A DNA stretch of 64,000 nucleotides from the NCBI GenBank assembly GCA_963585895.1, contig OY757921.1:54343590-54407589 (forward strand), read 5' to 3'. Source of the stretch: Sepioteuthis lessoniana (Eukaryota > Mollusca > Cephalopoda > Myopsida > Loliginidae). Both the position numbers and the translations under genes were made by a program. The notes under the pieces were generated by a model. That model did no database searches. It saw nothing but the letters and a program-made list of their open reading frames with translations, and was not told the origin of the DNA. This document shows positions 23,256 to 34,329 of this stretch, piece after piece (the stretch's first letter is position 1; every line of letters begins with the position of its first letter).

Positions 23256-24769
23256 ACCCTCCGCCATACCTTATCTTTCAAAATGTCAACAGGTGGTCAT
23301 TTACCTTCCATCCCTCTTCATCTCTTTCCCCACCCATATATTACCAAAAATGCACAAGGACAACAACAGCAATTATAAAACTATCCTAGCATATCTTAGA
23401 AGGTGACCTTTTTATTATGTAACACTTGCTCGTTCTAGTTATTATCTAAATTACTTTTTGACCATTTCTTTGCGCGGTTGGTTATCCCACATGCGTGCAT
23501 CAAAATACAATACAATTAAATAACCATTGGGCCTTCTACTGCAATTCATTGGAGAAACTAAAACAACACAGGACCAAAGTCTTGGTCCCCAAATCCTAGT
23601 CACAAACCCTGGGACACTGGTCATTCCAACAAAACATTTTGCCTGGTTTCTTTATGACCGCACACTGGTTATCCGCTTCTTAGGATCCTACCAGGAGTAA
23701 CTGGAGAATTTTGAAAGAATTAAAAAAGCAATATCTCCATTATAAATTGACATGCATGCAACAAACAACCAAAATATACCGTGGCAAAACGTCTTTCAGC
23801 AATTGATTTTCTGCTTTACAAATTATTGATTCTTATAATTTCCCCTTCTCAAATCCGTTTATTCAAAACTTCGTTTTTCTCCACGTTTCATCATGCAAGT
23901 AGACATCTCGATGCATAACCATACGGGCATAGGCGATAACCACGCCCCGATTTTCAAAATGAAATCGGGTAAATGATCTTCGGTTAACACCATGCGTGTC
24001 TCTACTCGAATTTAACGCCACACATGTAACTTCTTAATTTCAAACATACCATATTTGAACACAGAAAAGCTGCCTTTATCCGCAGTACATGTCATTCAAA
24101 GTCTGACCGAGAAAACAAAACACACGGAGAAAAATTACCTTATTTTCCTAAAAACCAAAGCCAAAATCTAATTAAAACCAAAATTAAAATCCCCCTCAAT
24201 GGTTGGGAAAAGTTTTCATGAAGAGAATCGGAAAAAACATTCAGAAATGCCGCCTTAAATTCAAACAATTATTCCCTTTCTAAACCTTTTAGCGGTTGAG
24301 AAATTCTGTTTTAAAAAAAAATACATACACTGTGAAAATGCAACAGTCAAAAAAAAAATGTCCAACCAAAAGTTTACAATTAAAAAATGTCAAAAAGCTC
24401 AAAAAATATTCAGATTTATGTCAGTTCTATTTTGTAAAAAGGTCTCCTCTTCTTCATTCTCTTCCTTTTATCTTTCTCATGCAAAGGTGCAGGTCTGTAT
24501 GTATCAACGTTCTCTTTTTCATTTCTTTTTTCAAATCCTTAAAATATTGCTTTCTTCAATGCTGAGTTGCCCTTTCGCTTCTTTTCAACTTCTATAACTC
24601 GTAAGATTTCTTTAATTTTCTCTCCAACTTCTCTTCTATTAGCCCGTTGATTTTTCTTTCATTTTTCCCTCTTCTTTTCTTGCCTACTTGTCTTTTTTCT
24701 TTGTTTTCAAAGACGAAGCACTTATTCTATTTTTTCACTCCAACAGTTTTCATATACATAAATGTTTTT

Positions 24770-25010
24770 TCTGTACAATTGCTCATTCTCAGTATAATTC
24801 TCTCCCAATTTCTGTCTTCTTCCTGTATCTGTCTCCACCTTCCGTCAATCCAAGCTAACATAGGTTCGCACAAGCCCTTTTTCATTTTTTCAACGAGTAT
24901 CTCCACAAAATAAGCATGACTCGTACCCAGTCATCATTTCTTCTCATTTTTCCAATTCCAACCAAGCCAATACAGTACACGTCCTCCGCTCCTCTCCAAA
25001 GGCGATATAA
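24770..25010 (-). mobile_element. Possible LINE C-terminus scrap
   Basis: The minus strand reads GKMRRNDDWVRVMLI near 24900-24960, resembling the GHV-R-x-DDWV segment near the end of some LINE ORFs. It is short and isolated, so this is a weak call. Confidence 0.3.
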
Positions 25011-25011
25011 A

Positions 25012-25374
25012 TTTTGTGTGACCGTGTCAATGACCTTCGTCACAGCCTCTTTCATCTCCTCAATTGTCTCATAACGATAGCCTCTGAGCTTAAGGAATAA
25101 CCAAAAGTCACAGGGAGCAAGGTCCAGATTGCATTTTTGAAATTCACCAGCAGTGCAATCAGGCTTTAGTAGGGTGTATTCCAATTGCTTCTGTAGATGT
25201 TCATTTGAATCTGAAATCATAAAAATTGATCAGTCATCTCATAAGATGCATAGAATTAACATTAGCCAGTCATCTTATAAGATGTATAGCAATAACATAC
25301 TGAATTTTCAAGAGTCTACGACAATTTTAAATGCCTGTACAAAAAAAGTCTGGAAACTTATTAAAGGAACCACG
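25012..25374 (-). mobile_element. mariner remnant with internal deletion
   Basis: A terminal inverted repeat ends at 25374 (reverse complement CGTGGTTCCTTTAATAAG...) followed by TA. The minus strand keeps part of the transposase (DLAPCDFWLF, KLRGYRYETIEEMKEAVTK), but the sequence passes directly from just upstream of DLAPCD to the 5' untranslated region, so the catalytic core is deleted. The transposase 3' end and the other TIR are missing below 25012. Confidence 0.82.
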
Positions 25375-25479
25375 TATATTTCTCCCTCGAGCTCGATTCG
25401 AACCCGAGTTTGAATTTTCCAGCACGCACCACGAGAAATATCAAGATTTGGCACTCTCACATCTTAATTATTATCCCAT

Positions 25480-25950
25480 ATGATAAATAATCTCTTCTAT
25501 CAGCACATGGGTGCGAGCCATTTATCTTCACTGAAAACAATAGTCTGTTCTCTTACCAACACCCCAAAATTTTCGATCCTATTCTTGGGAGACATCAACA
25601 ACATGCCCGATTTCCACGACTTATCCGATCCATCCACGGACCAACATCGTCATGAACTCCCTCCCACTCACCTAACTATGGATCCAAAAGTACCCTCATC
25701 CCAACCATATACCATAGTTGCATCAAAATTTACCGGATACCTAGAATCGAACACAACCGGGAAAAGAAATCTCGGTATCAAATTATTACACGTTACGACG
25801 AGCATTTACGAGTCACTACCAAATTTCATTCATAAAAGTTTTGTTGACCTTATGAAAACGCACATTTCTTATATACTATCAAGGCCCATTTATAAAAAGT
25901 CAAAATTCCCAATGTCATATTCATTCGAAGCTCTATTATTGCAAAATTGA
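25480..25950 (+). other. Unexplained 156-codon open frame
   Basis: This is the longest frame of ordinary amino-acid composition within the candidate LTR element. I recognise no domain, signal peptide or membrane segment. It lies on the strand opposite to the element's proposed orientation and has no clear promoter. It may be a chance frame, since the base composition here is lower in stops than its surroundings. Confidence 0.2.
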
Positions 25951-26219
25951 CATCTTTTTGACACACTACTGAATCACCATTTTCCTATTGCTCACACAAC
26001 AAAATCTCTGTTCACACGTTCCCCTTCTTCATCTCCTTTCTCTTCCCTTGCCTTCGGTTAAACCAAAACATAGCTGTTTTCAGTATCAAACTCTAATATG
26101 TAAAAATACGGCGCTCATGATTATTTCCATTTTTTTACAATTATTTAAATTCTCTCGACGCAAACTCTTAAAACCTTGAAAGACAGAGAAATGTATATGT
26201 TTTTAAATGATGTAACGGC

Positions 26220-26560
26220 TTTTTTTACTTCTCCCTTTCGTTAATGTATTTTCTTTTATATTTTCATTGTCTTTTTTACTTGTTTTTTCAGTTTCTATGC
26301 AGCTTTTTCATTTTCGATTTTCTAAATGGGTTGTATTATTCCATTTTTCCTCTTTTCTTAGCTTACCTTCTTTTCTCCAAGTTTGTAGCATTTTCAGGCT
26401 TTTTTTTTCACTTTCATTTTCGTTTTTTCTCTTACTCCGTCTCTCCCTTTTCTTTCTTCTTTTCTTTTCGTGTTTCATTCATTCTTCTCATAACTTGTTC
26501 TTTTCCTTTCTCTCTGTCTCCTTTTTTCTTTTCTTTCTTTTCCTTCATCAGCTGCTACCT
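26220..26560. repeat. Pyrimidine-rich low-complexity tract
   Basis: About 340 bp of T/C-rich sequence. It creates long Phe/Ser/Leu frames that are compositional artefacts. A similar but weaker tract lies at 24420-24700. Confidence 0.85.
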
Positions 26561-26651
26561 TTGATTGTCCAGTGTTTATCCTCAATTTCGAAATCATCCC
26601 ATGTCTTAAAAAACACAGCTGATCACAGCACACAAAATCACCATAGAACTT

Positions 26652-27126
26652 TGTGCAGTCATATAATGAAGGACCATAATGAAGGAACAATGAGACCGTA
26701 ACACATTCTTTATAAAAATATAACTCACTAATCTCGAAAGGGTCGAAATTAGCCGTAAGCGTGAGAGAGAGAGAGACACGGAGACGATGGACGCGGACAC
26801 AGACAGGCGGGAGACTGCTATATTGACCCATATCTTCTAATCCACGTAGATTATAAATTTAGGGACTCACTTAGCACTTCTTCTGCTTCTCAGCTGAGGA
26901 TGGGTGGTGCTAAGCGCAGCTTCTGCACTGATTTTGTTTTGACTCCAAGTGGATTACTGTGACTGAATGTTGGTACTTGTGTATATATAATTTTATAACA
27001 CCTTCGCTTCCTTCCGGTTCGTGATTCACGGGATCTGCTTACACCCACGCAATGCTTGTTTTCTGGTAATCAGTTTTTGCACACAGCTGGAACATTCCTG
27101 ACAGCTCTGTCAAAGGTCAATATACA
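26652..27126 (-). repeat. LTR-like direct repeat, copy 2
   Basis: Partner of 22754-23255, diverged by substitutions and small indels. For example, a deletion of roughly 20-30 nt near 26900 relative to copy 1. Confidence 0.8.
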
Positions 27127-27755
27127 ACAATACCCAGTTTATTTCTGATCTTTCCATAAACGTTTGAAACACTTGAATTAGACTCCTGTTTTACAACTTA
27201 ATTGTAACCATCAATTGCGTTAAACTGGGCCTTGATGCCTTAAAATATGTTCCTGAAGCCTCTCATCATGCTCATCGATTACGATACCGTGAAAGGAAAA
27301 TGCTAGAGATATATTCTATGTCAGGCTCAGCACACCCGTTTCCTTTTATTATGTACCCGTAACAAGAGAGCCCAATCGAAAGAGATTGATAGATGGATAA
27401 TGCTTTCTCATTTGATCCGTCTACTGCATCAAATATTTCTGTCGTGGTGAAATTGTTGGATTGTAAATAGCTTCCGGAACTTGTTAGAACACCTCGATAG
27501 CATAATAGGATTTTGTTTTAATGTACAGAGGATTATTATCCTGCTCGCGAAACGGAGAAACTGTGGAATTATAAAAATTAAACGTGTCATCAAAGTAATT
27601 TCTTTACATTCAACTTGTATTTCCATTCTAAAGATGTCAACTGTACTTTGAAAATAATTTTCTTCTTTTAGTCCCTGGTATTTTATGCAATGATAAGCTG
27701 ATCACGAAGTTACACTTTTACATGTTTAGGGCTCTAGCTGCTTCAACATATACCC
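27127..27755. other. Unassigned AT-rich stretch
   Basis: No gene or repeat was recognised. Confidence 0.55.
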
Positions 27756-27950
27756 AACACTTACCCAATATTTACCCAACTCCTCCACATGAACAAGATG
27801 CGACACAAGGATAATTTTCAAGTGGTGAATTCAGAGTTTTCTTTCTCCTACATTGGTTTTCGTAGCCAGATTAAAAAGCCCAGCTAATTATTTATCCATA
27901 TCTGGAGGGAGAATAGTTGGATGCATACCTTTCGCAAGGATATTTACGCT
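27756..27950 (+). repeat. Dispersed repeat with conserved core hairpin
   Basis: It contains the module sequence 'ggtgaattcagagtttt', a CTGGAGGGAGAATA block and ATACCTTTCGCAAGGATAT (27925-27943). The same order is present at 58.06-58.25 kb. It is probably the body of a SINE or another short interspersed element without its head. Confidence 0.6.
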
Positions 27951-28699
27951 TTGTGAAATGTAAACAGCCTCGTCCAGAATTTGACTTTGCGTCGCTGAGT
28001 CCATTTCCTAGAACAGTAACCATTACATTACGGACGCTGCATAAAGATATATATTCAAACAATCTCAGACCCATACAATGTCTCCATCGGTGCTTCCAAC
28101 GAGAATTACGTATTTTCCTTTTTCCATATTTCAACATCATGAAGGGTCACCTTTCAATAATGCTTTACGCTATTCACTTGTTCACTTATTCTATAATGCT
28201 TTACACTATTCACTTTTTAGCACTTTATGTGAGAAATGTTAACGATTTAGCCCCTAAAAATGATAGCGGATAGCACGTTTATAGAAATATATCCTCTGCG
28301 GAATGAGACGTGTTCTGTTCTTGAGACATAAATATACAAAAAATACCAATCAGTCCCAGAACAACACTGAAAACTTAGGGAATATGTCAAAGAAAACAGA
28401 AAGGAAATTGTATTTGTAGAATAGAATAAGTATCTGTAAACTAATTACAGTAATGATTGATACAATAATCCTTTTTATTCTCTAGTTTGGTCGGACCGCA
28501 AATTTTTCAGTTAGGTGTTGAGTTAGCTAAAATTTTTGAGGGGAAATTTAAGATAAATTGGAAAGTTCAAGCGCGAGCACCAGTGACTAATAAAGGACAC
28601 CTGTCATCTCTACACAGAAAGACCAAATGTTAACAAAATAGATCCATGTCTTGTCCCAAGGTTAATTGAGGAAATCAAAAACACGGTTACAAATTAGGG
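27951..28699. other. Unassigned stretch
   Basis: The overlapping plus (27917-28273) and minus (27892-28140) frames match nothing I recognise. A small tandem duplication, 'taatgctttac' with 'tattcac', lies near 28158-28220. Confidence 0.45.
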
Positions 28700-28909
28700 A
28701 CACGTGTGAGATGTCGCTATAACTTAGTGAGATGACATCACACAAACGATATACGGAATTCATATATATAGATATTAACGAATTTTAAAGTCGCCAGTTA
28801 GAGTTCAGTTGGAGAGGTAGTCGGTTTGGGGTTAGACGTCAGTACGGAACGTCGGGTCGAGGGTGTCTCTTTCGTCTCTGTTCTTAGACCCTTACAAGTT
28901 CTCTCTCTC

Positions 28910-28944
<35 letters not shown>

Positions 28945-29062
28945 CTACTGTATGCCATCTAAACATTGGACGCCTTTGTATTTTGATAAATAAGCGACAA
29001 TTTCTCTCTATAAAAATGATGGATATGTTATTGTTACGCCAATACGTTTCAATAAATAATTG
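28700..29062 (+). mobile_element. LTR-like fragment with (CT)n and primer-site-like end
   Basis: It contains a CREB-like GATGACATCACAC (28731-28743), a TATA-like run (about 28762), a (CT)n tract at 28900-28940 and AATAAA (about 29052). It ends GTTAATTGTTGACGGAG, a degraded form of the LTR end plus tRNA-Ser primer site seen at 53.1 kb and 16.9 kb. The element order parallels the 52.7-53.1 kb LTR, but the two share little base-level identity. A 62-codon frame follows (29060-29248) that I cannot assign. Confidence 0.45.
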
Positions 29063-29269
29063 TTAATTGTTGACGGAGAGTTTTTCTCATCTTTGAGTTG
29101 CCGTCACCCAGGCAACTTGCTCCAACGAATCAGCCGGACTGCCAGAAGTTCCGGATGGATTGTGTCATTCCCTACCAGTGGATCTTTCAAAGACAATGTG
29201 GGCACAGAAGGATTGATATACAAGCTACTCGGAAATGCAATGCGATAATCACGGAACAAAGGCCTCAAT

Positions 29270-30446
29270 AAATGGGATATAATGCCTAATGCATAGTCAT
29301 TAGCTTTCTGGTTTTTTGGTCGATTTGCTTAAGTTCTTCTCTGGTCCACTTCAAGAATGGTCTCGAATATCCTACGAAGGTAATAGACCAGGTATTTATC
29401 ACTTTGATAAGGTTTCTGCGATATAGTTTTGCCTCGAGTAGCTTTCTGTTTCTCCTGAGATACACTTTCTTAATCTTTTCTTTCATCCCCACTTGTTTGA
29501 TGGTGTCGGCTTACAATATCCCCAAGTATTTGTAGATTTCCTTTTCTCCAGATGTTCTAATCTTGTCTTGATTTGGTAGTTCCATTCCGTCCGTCAGGTG
29601 TCGTTTGCCGCTTTTCATTACTAGCATGGCACGTTCTTCTCTGCCAAATTCCATCCCTACGTCCTAACTGTATATTCTCACTGGGTGTATTTGAGTTTCC
29701 AGTTCTTTTTCATTTTTTGCAAACAGTTTGAAGTCATCCATGTACATTAGGTGATTGATGTTTCCCTACTATTTACTAAGTTTGTATCCGGCTGTGCATT
29801 TTCTAAGTATGTGGTAAAGTGGCATCATTGCAATTATGAATAGTAACGGTTTTAGTGCATTTCCTCCAGCTGTCAATTCCACTTTCCAGGTTTTCATGGT
29901 TTTCTCGATAAAGTTTATGACTTCATCTGATATTTAGTACATTTTGTGGCAGTTTATTTTACAACTTTGCGGGACTATATCATATGCCTTTTTGTAGTCA
30001 ATCCAGGCTATAGCTAGATTTTTCCGTCCGGTCTTGCTCTCGTTGTGGATGTGCTGATCTATGTAGAATAACTCTCCTGTGCCTTTGGATCCTTTGCGGC
30101 ACCCTTTCTGTTCCGCAGGGAATAATGCGCAGCTTGTAGTGCTTCGTAAATCTCTTCCCTTATTTGTGCTGTAAATATTTTCTACATCATCGGTAGGCAG
30201 GCTATAGGTCTTTAGTTTTTTGGGACGGTTCCCTTTTAGAGGTCTTTCTGGATCAATATGGTCTTTCCTTTGTTCATCCATTCGGATACGTGAGCTCCTT
30301 GTTGGCATCTGTTCATTTCGAGTGCTAGTCTGTCGTGAATGGAGGTGAATTTCTTGAACCAGAATCCATGTATTCCATCATGGCCAGACGTTTTCTAATT
30401 TGATATCTTTTTAGTGTTGTTCTGAACAAATCGACGTGTATTTCTG
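29270..30446 (-). mobile_element. R2/R4-like LINE copy C (RT domain)
   Basis: On the minus strand the RT is readable in pieces: HDGIHGFWFKKFTSIHDRLA (about 30330-30400), EWMNKGKTILIQKD, AEQKGCRKGSKGTGELFYID, NLAIAWIDYKKAYDIVPQSC (motif A Asp kept), INHLMYMDDFKLFAKNEKEL with the catalytic YMDD box at 29734-29745, GMEFG, then the thumb (KLLEAKLYRRNLIKVINTWS; PFLKWTREELKQID). The C-terminal zinc knuckle and endonuclease are absent. Its 5' break falls exactly at an (AAT)n tract. Several stops make it inactive. Confidence 0.85.
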
Positions 30447-30488
30447 CTATTATTACTATTATTATGATTATTATGATACTTATTATAC
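30446..30488. repeat. (AAT)n-like tail at LINE/LINE junction
   Basis: An imperfect ATT/AAT tract (minus strand AAT). It lies at the 3' end of the minus-strand LINE piece at 30489-30850 and at the truncated 5' end of copy C. Confidence 0.85.
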
Positions 30489-30850
30489 TTCCAGAGAGTT
30501 TATCTCAACATCTTTGACTGGTAGTCTTTCACTGGAGTTAAGTGACAGCAAGTCTCCGTATGTCTTCAGGACTTTTTTTGAGTATTTTTGCTTATCTTAA
30601 TGCCGTGTTCTGTATGGTCTCGATTCTTCCTCCGGTCTCCTTTTCAATTCTTCTTGTCTCCTTTCCTAGCCTTTGAGTATCATTCCAAGGGCAGCAACTA
30701 CTATTAGAATCATTGTCACTATCATGTTCCACAGCTTTTTCAGCTCTCTTCTTGTTAAGTAATGCTGAATCTGGTTTCTGGTCAGGAATTGTTATATATT
30801 GGTTGATACGATTAGCATAGTTCCATTTGTCAGCTAACAAAACTACTTAT
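30489..30850 (-). mobile_element. R2/R4-like LINE 3' end
   Basis: The minus strand gives, with frame changes, a KLWNM-like start, GRIETIQNTAL (about 30593-30640) and a KTYGDLLSLNSSERLPV segment (about 30525-30575). This is the C-terminal tail of the same LINE family, also seen at 39.0-39.13 kb. The (AAT)n tail follows directly. Upstream domains are absent. Confidence 0.65.
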
Positions 30851-31360
30851 TTATCAAACTTTTGAAAAGAACTGAAGAGTCTGGGACATTAGACCGATGT
30901 ATATTCTTGCGCCGTAAACTCCTTAATAGCAGCAGATTATATGAATTGAAGCTTTCTATTTAGTAGAATAGTTAAGTCATATTTTGTTTTAATTCAAAAT
31001 CATGATTTGTAATCTATATAATGAACATAGCAAAAATATGTTCCGATAAATACCATCATAATCTATAGAATTTTTATACTAGTAATACGAGATTTAAATA
31101 TAATTGATGTTATTACGAAGGAGCGGGAAAAATCTTTGTGTCGGATCAAGAAAGAAAAAAACTACAGATATAGAACATGCTATTTTATGTATTGATCCAG
31201 CTATCCAACAAACCTGTATGATTCTTTCCCAACTTTTTAAATCTTTCCAAAACTTTAGAAAATATCCAGTGATAGTTGTGACGAGAACCTTTTAGATCCC
31301 TTCGTATACACTCACACACACGAACATTACACACAGAGACATATATTCATATACATGAAG
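30851..31360. other. Unassigned AT-rich stretch
   Basis: No recognisable coding sequence. Short CACACA and GAAA patches only. Confidence 0.55.
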
Positions 31361-31437
31361 CCGACAAAATAATCCCTCGGATTTATAATTTGAATCTATT
31401 TTATTTATGTTTTCAATCCGAGAGATAATTTTGTTGG
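31361..31437. repeat. Imperfect inverted repeat
   Basis: The arms 31361-31383 and 31415-31437 are reverse complements at 20 of 23 positions, sharing CTCGGATT and ACAAAAT segments, with a 31-nt spacer. A (TA)n tract follows at 31444. Confidence 0.8.
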
Positions 31438-31442
31438 ATCAA

Positions 31443-31443
<1 letters not shown>

Positions 31444-31486
<43 letters not shown>
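31444..31486. repeat. (TA)n microsatellite
   Basis: About 21 TA units. Confidence 0.97.
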
Positions 31487-31489
<3 letters not shown>

Positions 31490-31491
<2 letters not shown>

Positions 31492-31690
31492 GTTGCTTTG
31501 TTTAATCGCATATCTACTGTCGTGGGGTATCTAATGTTAAAACTATCCTCGTAGAAGAACTGCAGTGATACTATTAAAACCACAACTAGGGCATAAGAGG
31601 TTTCATACCTTTCCCAAAGGTATTAGTCCGAAAGTGAACGTAATTGTATGACTAGAGTTTGCACTCTCTTACTACTGTGCCGCGGTCCGG
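31490..31690 (-). mobile_element. tRNA-derived SINE-3, copy b
   Basis: The minus strand shows a degraded B box (AGTGCAAACTCT, about 31654-31665) and the core hairpin (ATACCTTTGGGAAAGGTAT on minus, 31605-31623) with two perfect 8-bp arms. The distal end on the plus strand starts 'tttgtttaatcgcatatc', as in copies d and e. Confidence 0.65.
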
Positions 31691-31722
31691 CACATTAGTC
31701 CCTACAACAGGTAAACTGCCCT

Positions 31723-31747
31723 TGATAGATAGATAGATAGATAGATA
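31723..31747. repeat. (GATA)n microsatellite
   Basis: Six GATA units. A second short run lies at 31984-31998. Confidence 0.93.
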
Positions 31748-31749
31748 TT

Positions 31750-32319
31750 ATGGAACATGTACAATGGCAAGAATTTAAAAAAAAAAATAGATACAAATAA
31801 AAAGAAAGCAGAAAATCGCTGAAATAAGCCTTTCTCAGATTTTTGAAAAGATTTAGTGCATTTCATCAATCGTTTTTTTTTCTGTCCCAAGTATTCCAGA
31901 TATTGTTCTGTCACTTTTTTACTGGTTTTTATAATCTTCTATGTTGGGCGTAGAACTTTTCGAGAAAGAGAGGAAGTATTTTTATAGATAGATAGATATC
32001 TTCTCTGTATCACCGTTTCTTTAACTAAATACGCAACCTGCAGCTGTAGTGCAATGTCACAGACTTAACAAAATTACTTTAATCCTTAAGTGTTTTAAAA
32101 TGTTAATGCTTTAAAACAAATGACTTTCGCACAACTTTCTTTAATTTCAATACCAATGTTTAGAAAAGTGAATATTAGATAGCATAATAAAATGTTAGGA
32201 AAAATCTTTTTGCTGAGTATTTTAAAAGTTCAGATGTTTAAAGTTGCTTACATTTCTCATTTCAAAACTGTCGTGTCATGAAATAGACAAGGTCGACACA
32301 CATGTAAAAATAAGAGGTA
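31750..32319. other. Unassigned AT-rich stretch
   Basis: No gene or repeat was recognised apart from the second GATA run. Confidence 0.55.
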
Positions 32320-33183
32320 CGAGGTGCATACGATAAGTTTCCAGACTTTTTTCGTATGGGCACTTTTATTGATTGTACACACATGAAACTCTAGTCCCCT
32401 TCGAAGTTATCTCCTCTGGCTGCAATGCACTTTTGTATTGTTCCAACAACTTCTGGAAGGCCCCATGGAAGTCCTCTTGTGTGAGCGCGTCAATGACCTT
32501 CGTCACAGCCTCTTTCATCTCCTCAATTATCTCATAACGACAGCCTCTGAGCTTAGAGAATAACCAAAAGTCACAGGGAACAAGGTCTGGACTATAGGGA
32601 GGATGAGGAACTGTCTTGATGCCCATCTTGGTCAAATAGTCCGTGACAAGGATAGAGTTGTGGACTGGTGAATTGGAAATGGAGGAAATTCCACTACCCG
32701 ATTTGAAGAGCGCTGGCCTCTTCCGATGGAATCTCTTCCTGAACTCCCTTAAAACATAGTAACCCTAACCCTAACCCTTTGGCCAATCAACTCTGGTCTA
32801 TTTACTTCCTTACTCCTTCCAAACCTCTCATCATCCCTCACAAATTCTCTGACTTAATAGAATGCTCGATTCATGCAAGATGGTCGAAAAGCAGTTTGAA
32901 GCATTCCATACGTTTCTGTGGCATTTCTTCCAAGTTTAAAACAGATTTTTTTTCATATCGTTCTTCTAAAGTGTCAGATTCCATTTTTGAAATTCACCAG
33001 CTATGACAATCAGGTTATGTAGGGTGTATTACAATTGATGCTGTAGCTGCTCATTTAAACCTGAAATCATAAAAGGTAGTCAGTCATCTCATAAGATGTG
33101 TAGCAATAGTGATTTTTCAAGAGTCTACAACAATTTTAAATGCCTGTAACAAAAAAATCTTGAAATTTATCGTATGTCCCTCG
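32320..33183 (-). mobile_element. mariner with both TIRs, internally deleted (864 bp)
   Basis: Both terminal inverted repeats are present: CGAGGTGCATACGATAAG at 32320 and, reversed, CGAGGGACATACGATAA at 33183. Each is bounded by TA (32318-32319 and 33184-33185), the mariner target duplication. The minus strand keeps the transposase C-terminus: ILVTDYLTKMG-like sequence, VPHPPYSPDLVPCDFWLF with the third catalytic Asp, and KLRGCRYEIIEEMKEAV. The second catalytic Asp (DNAP motif) is lost in a frame-disrupted segment near 32665-32685. Full-length mariners are near 1.3 kb, so about a third is missing, mainly the middle of the transposase. Confidence 0.93.
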
Positions 33184-33189
33184 TATTTT

Positions 33190-33780
33190 ATTCTGGGGAG
33201 AATGCGGTACACAGTGAAGTACTCCGACTAAAGTAAATATCTGTTAGGGCATCTCTATGCTCACTACTCCAAAGCTGCCTTCAGATGGGTGAAGCTGATA
33301 GATCTGACGACGCACAATAGGTGCCCGTTTGCTCCAGAACAGGACTCTTTCTAGGTTAAATATAACGGTGCACGTGAGAGGAAGTACTGAAAGACGGTAA
33401 AGGACCAAAGAGTGGATGTTTTAGCCGTACACTTCCGCCCGGCCCTTTGTTGCCATAAATCGGTAGTGGCCACTTTTTCCATGAATTCGGACCAATTCTT
33501 TTCCAGCTTGAGATCGGGACTGAACCAGACTCCGAGTATCTTACACAACCACTCCCTATAACAGAAGGGGCCGGGAAGAGCGCATCACTTCCATGAATCC
33601 AATCGCAAACTTTTCGTGGTTAATTGTAGCCCCTGTCAAGACTTCATACCTTCCGATTTCTTAATTCACCTTACTCGCCTCGGCACGGCTCTTAACAACC
33701 ATCATAACGTCATCAGCAGTAACCTTGCCGCTACGGAGGCGCCAGATAAAGTGATGCCGGATAGAAATTGAGGAAAAATC
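33190..33780 (-). mobile_element. LINE RT fragment, I/Tx-like
   Basis: The minus strand reads TADDVMMVVKSRAEA (about 33690-33725), an ADD catalytic box of a non-LTR RT, followed by SDALPGPF (about 33560-33590) and ILGVWFSPDLKLEKNWSEFM (about 33485-33545), the region after the palm in I/Tx-group LINEs. It starts 7 bp from the mariner end. The fingers, endonuclease and 3' part are absent, and the frame changes between the ADD box and ILGVWF. Confidence 0.75.
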
Positions 33781-34329
33781 ATCGTATGTTAGTCTGAGGC
33801 AAATACGAAGTATATAGAGAAGTTGTACTCTCTAAACAACTATATAGTGAAAAAACGTGGATCAAGAAGAACAAAAAAGTCTATGCCTACATGATTAGTC
33901 ATATAAGATGATGAACATCACTTTAAAAGACGATTTCACAAACTGAGAAATCTTATGATATACAGGCACCAATCAAAAACTAATGTTCACATACATAAGA
34001 TGGCAGGTTCACATAAAATGACAACTTAGACAACTGTATTGAAACGAGAAACAAAAGTAGGTACAGAATGATAATCAAGGATATGGAGAAACAATATTTT
34101 GTGATATTCGGTACTAGGTCAAAAGATTGATAATATGCAACGAAATAGCAAGAGAAAGTAATGTGCTATCAGAAAAGGAATAACACCCTAAAGCGGCAGT
34201 AAAAAAAATAAATACATAGAATGCATGTGATTACTACCTTCCCTCATCCTTGGTCTTGGGTAAAGAATCGTTGAAGGATTGTAAGAAACCGAAAATAAAA
34301 CTAAAAATTAAAAATTAGTCAACAATCCA
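33781..34329. other. Unassigned A-rich stretch
   Basis: No recognisable features. It could hold the decayed 5' end of LINE copy D. Confidence 0.45.

Larger units (their letters stand above)
22754..27126 (-). mobile_element. Candidate non-autonomous LTR retrotransposon
   Basis: Two direct repeats of about 480-500 bp flank 3.4 kb in which I recognise no gag or pol. On the minus strand a purine-rich GGCGGAGGG (about 23257-23265) lies beside the downstream repeat, as a polypurine tract would, and TGGTGATTT (about 26635-26643) lies just inside the upstream repeat, a weak primer-site-like motif. The repeats hold a TATA-like segment and, in copy 1, AATAAA in the same orientation. A mariner remnant and T-rich DNA fill part of the interior. 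Alternatives are an old segmental duplication or two solo insertions of one repeat. No target duplication was found. Confidence 0.5.

Noticed and set aside
26244-26701. Overlapping Phe/Ser-rich frames
   Set aside because: The pyrimidine-rich tract lacks stop codons in several frames. The composition explains them.
32761-32777. Telomere-like (CCCTAA)n
   Set aside because: Only about two and a half units, and the same hexamers occur in the homologous part of the mariner at 46.24 kb, so they belong to the transposon.
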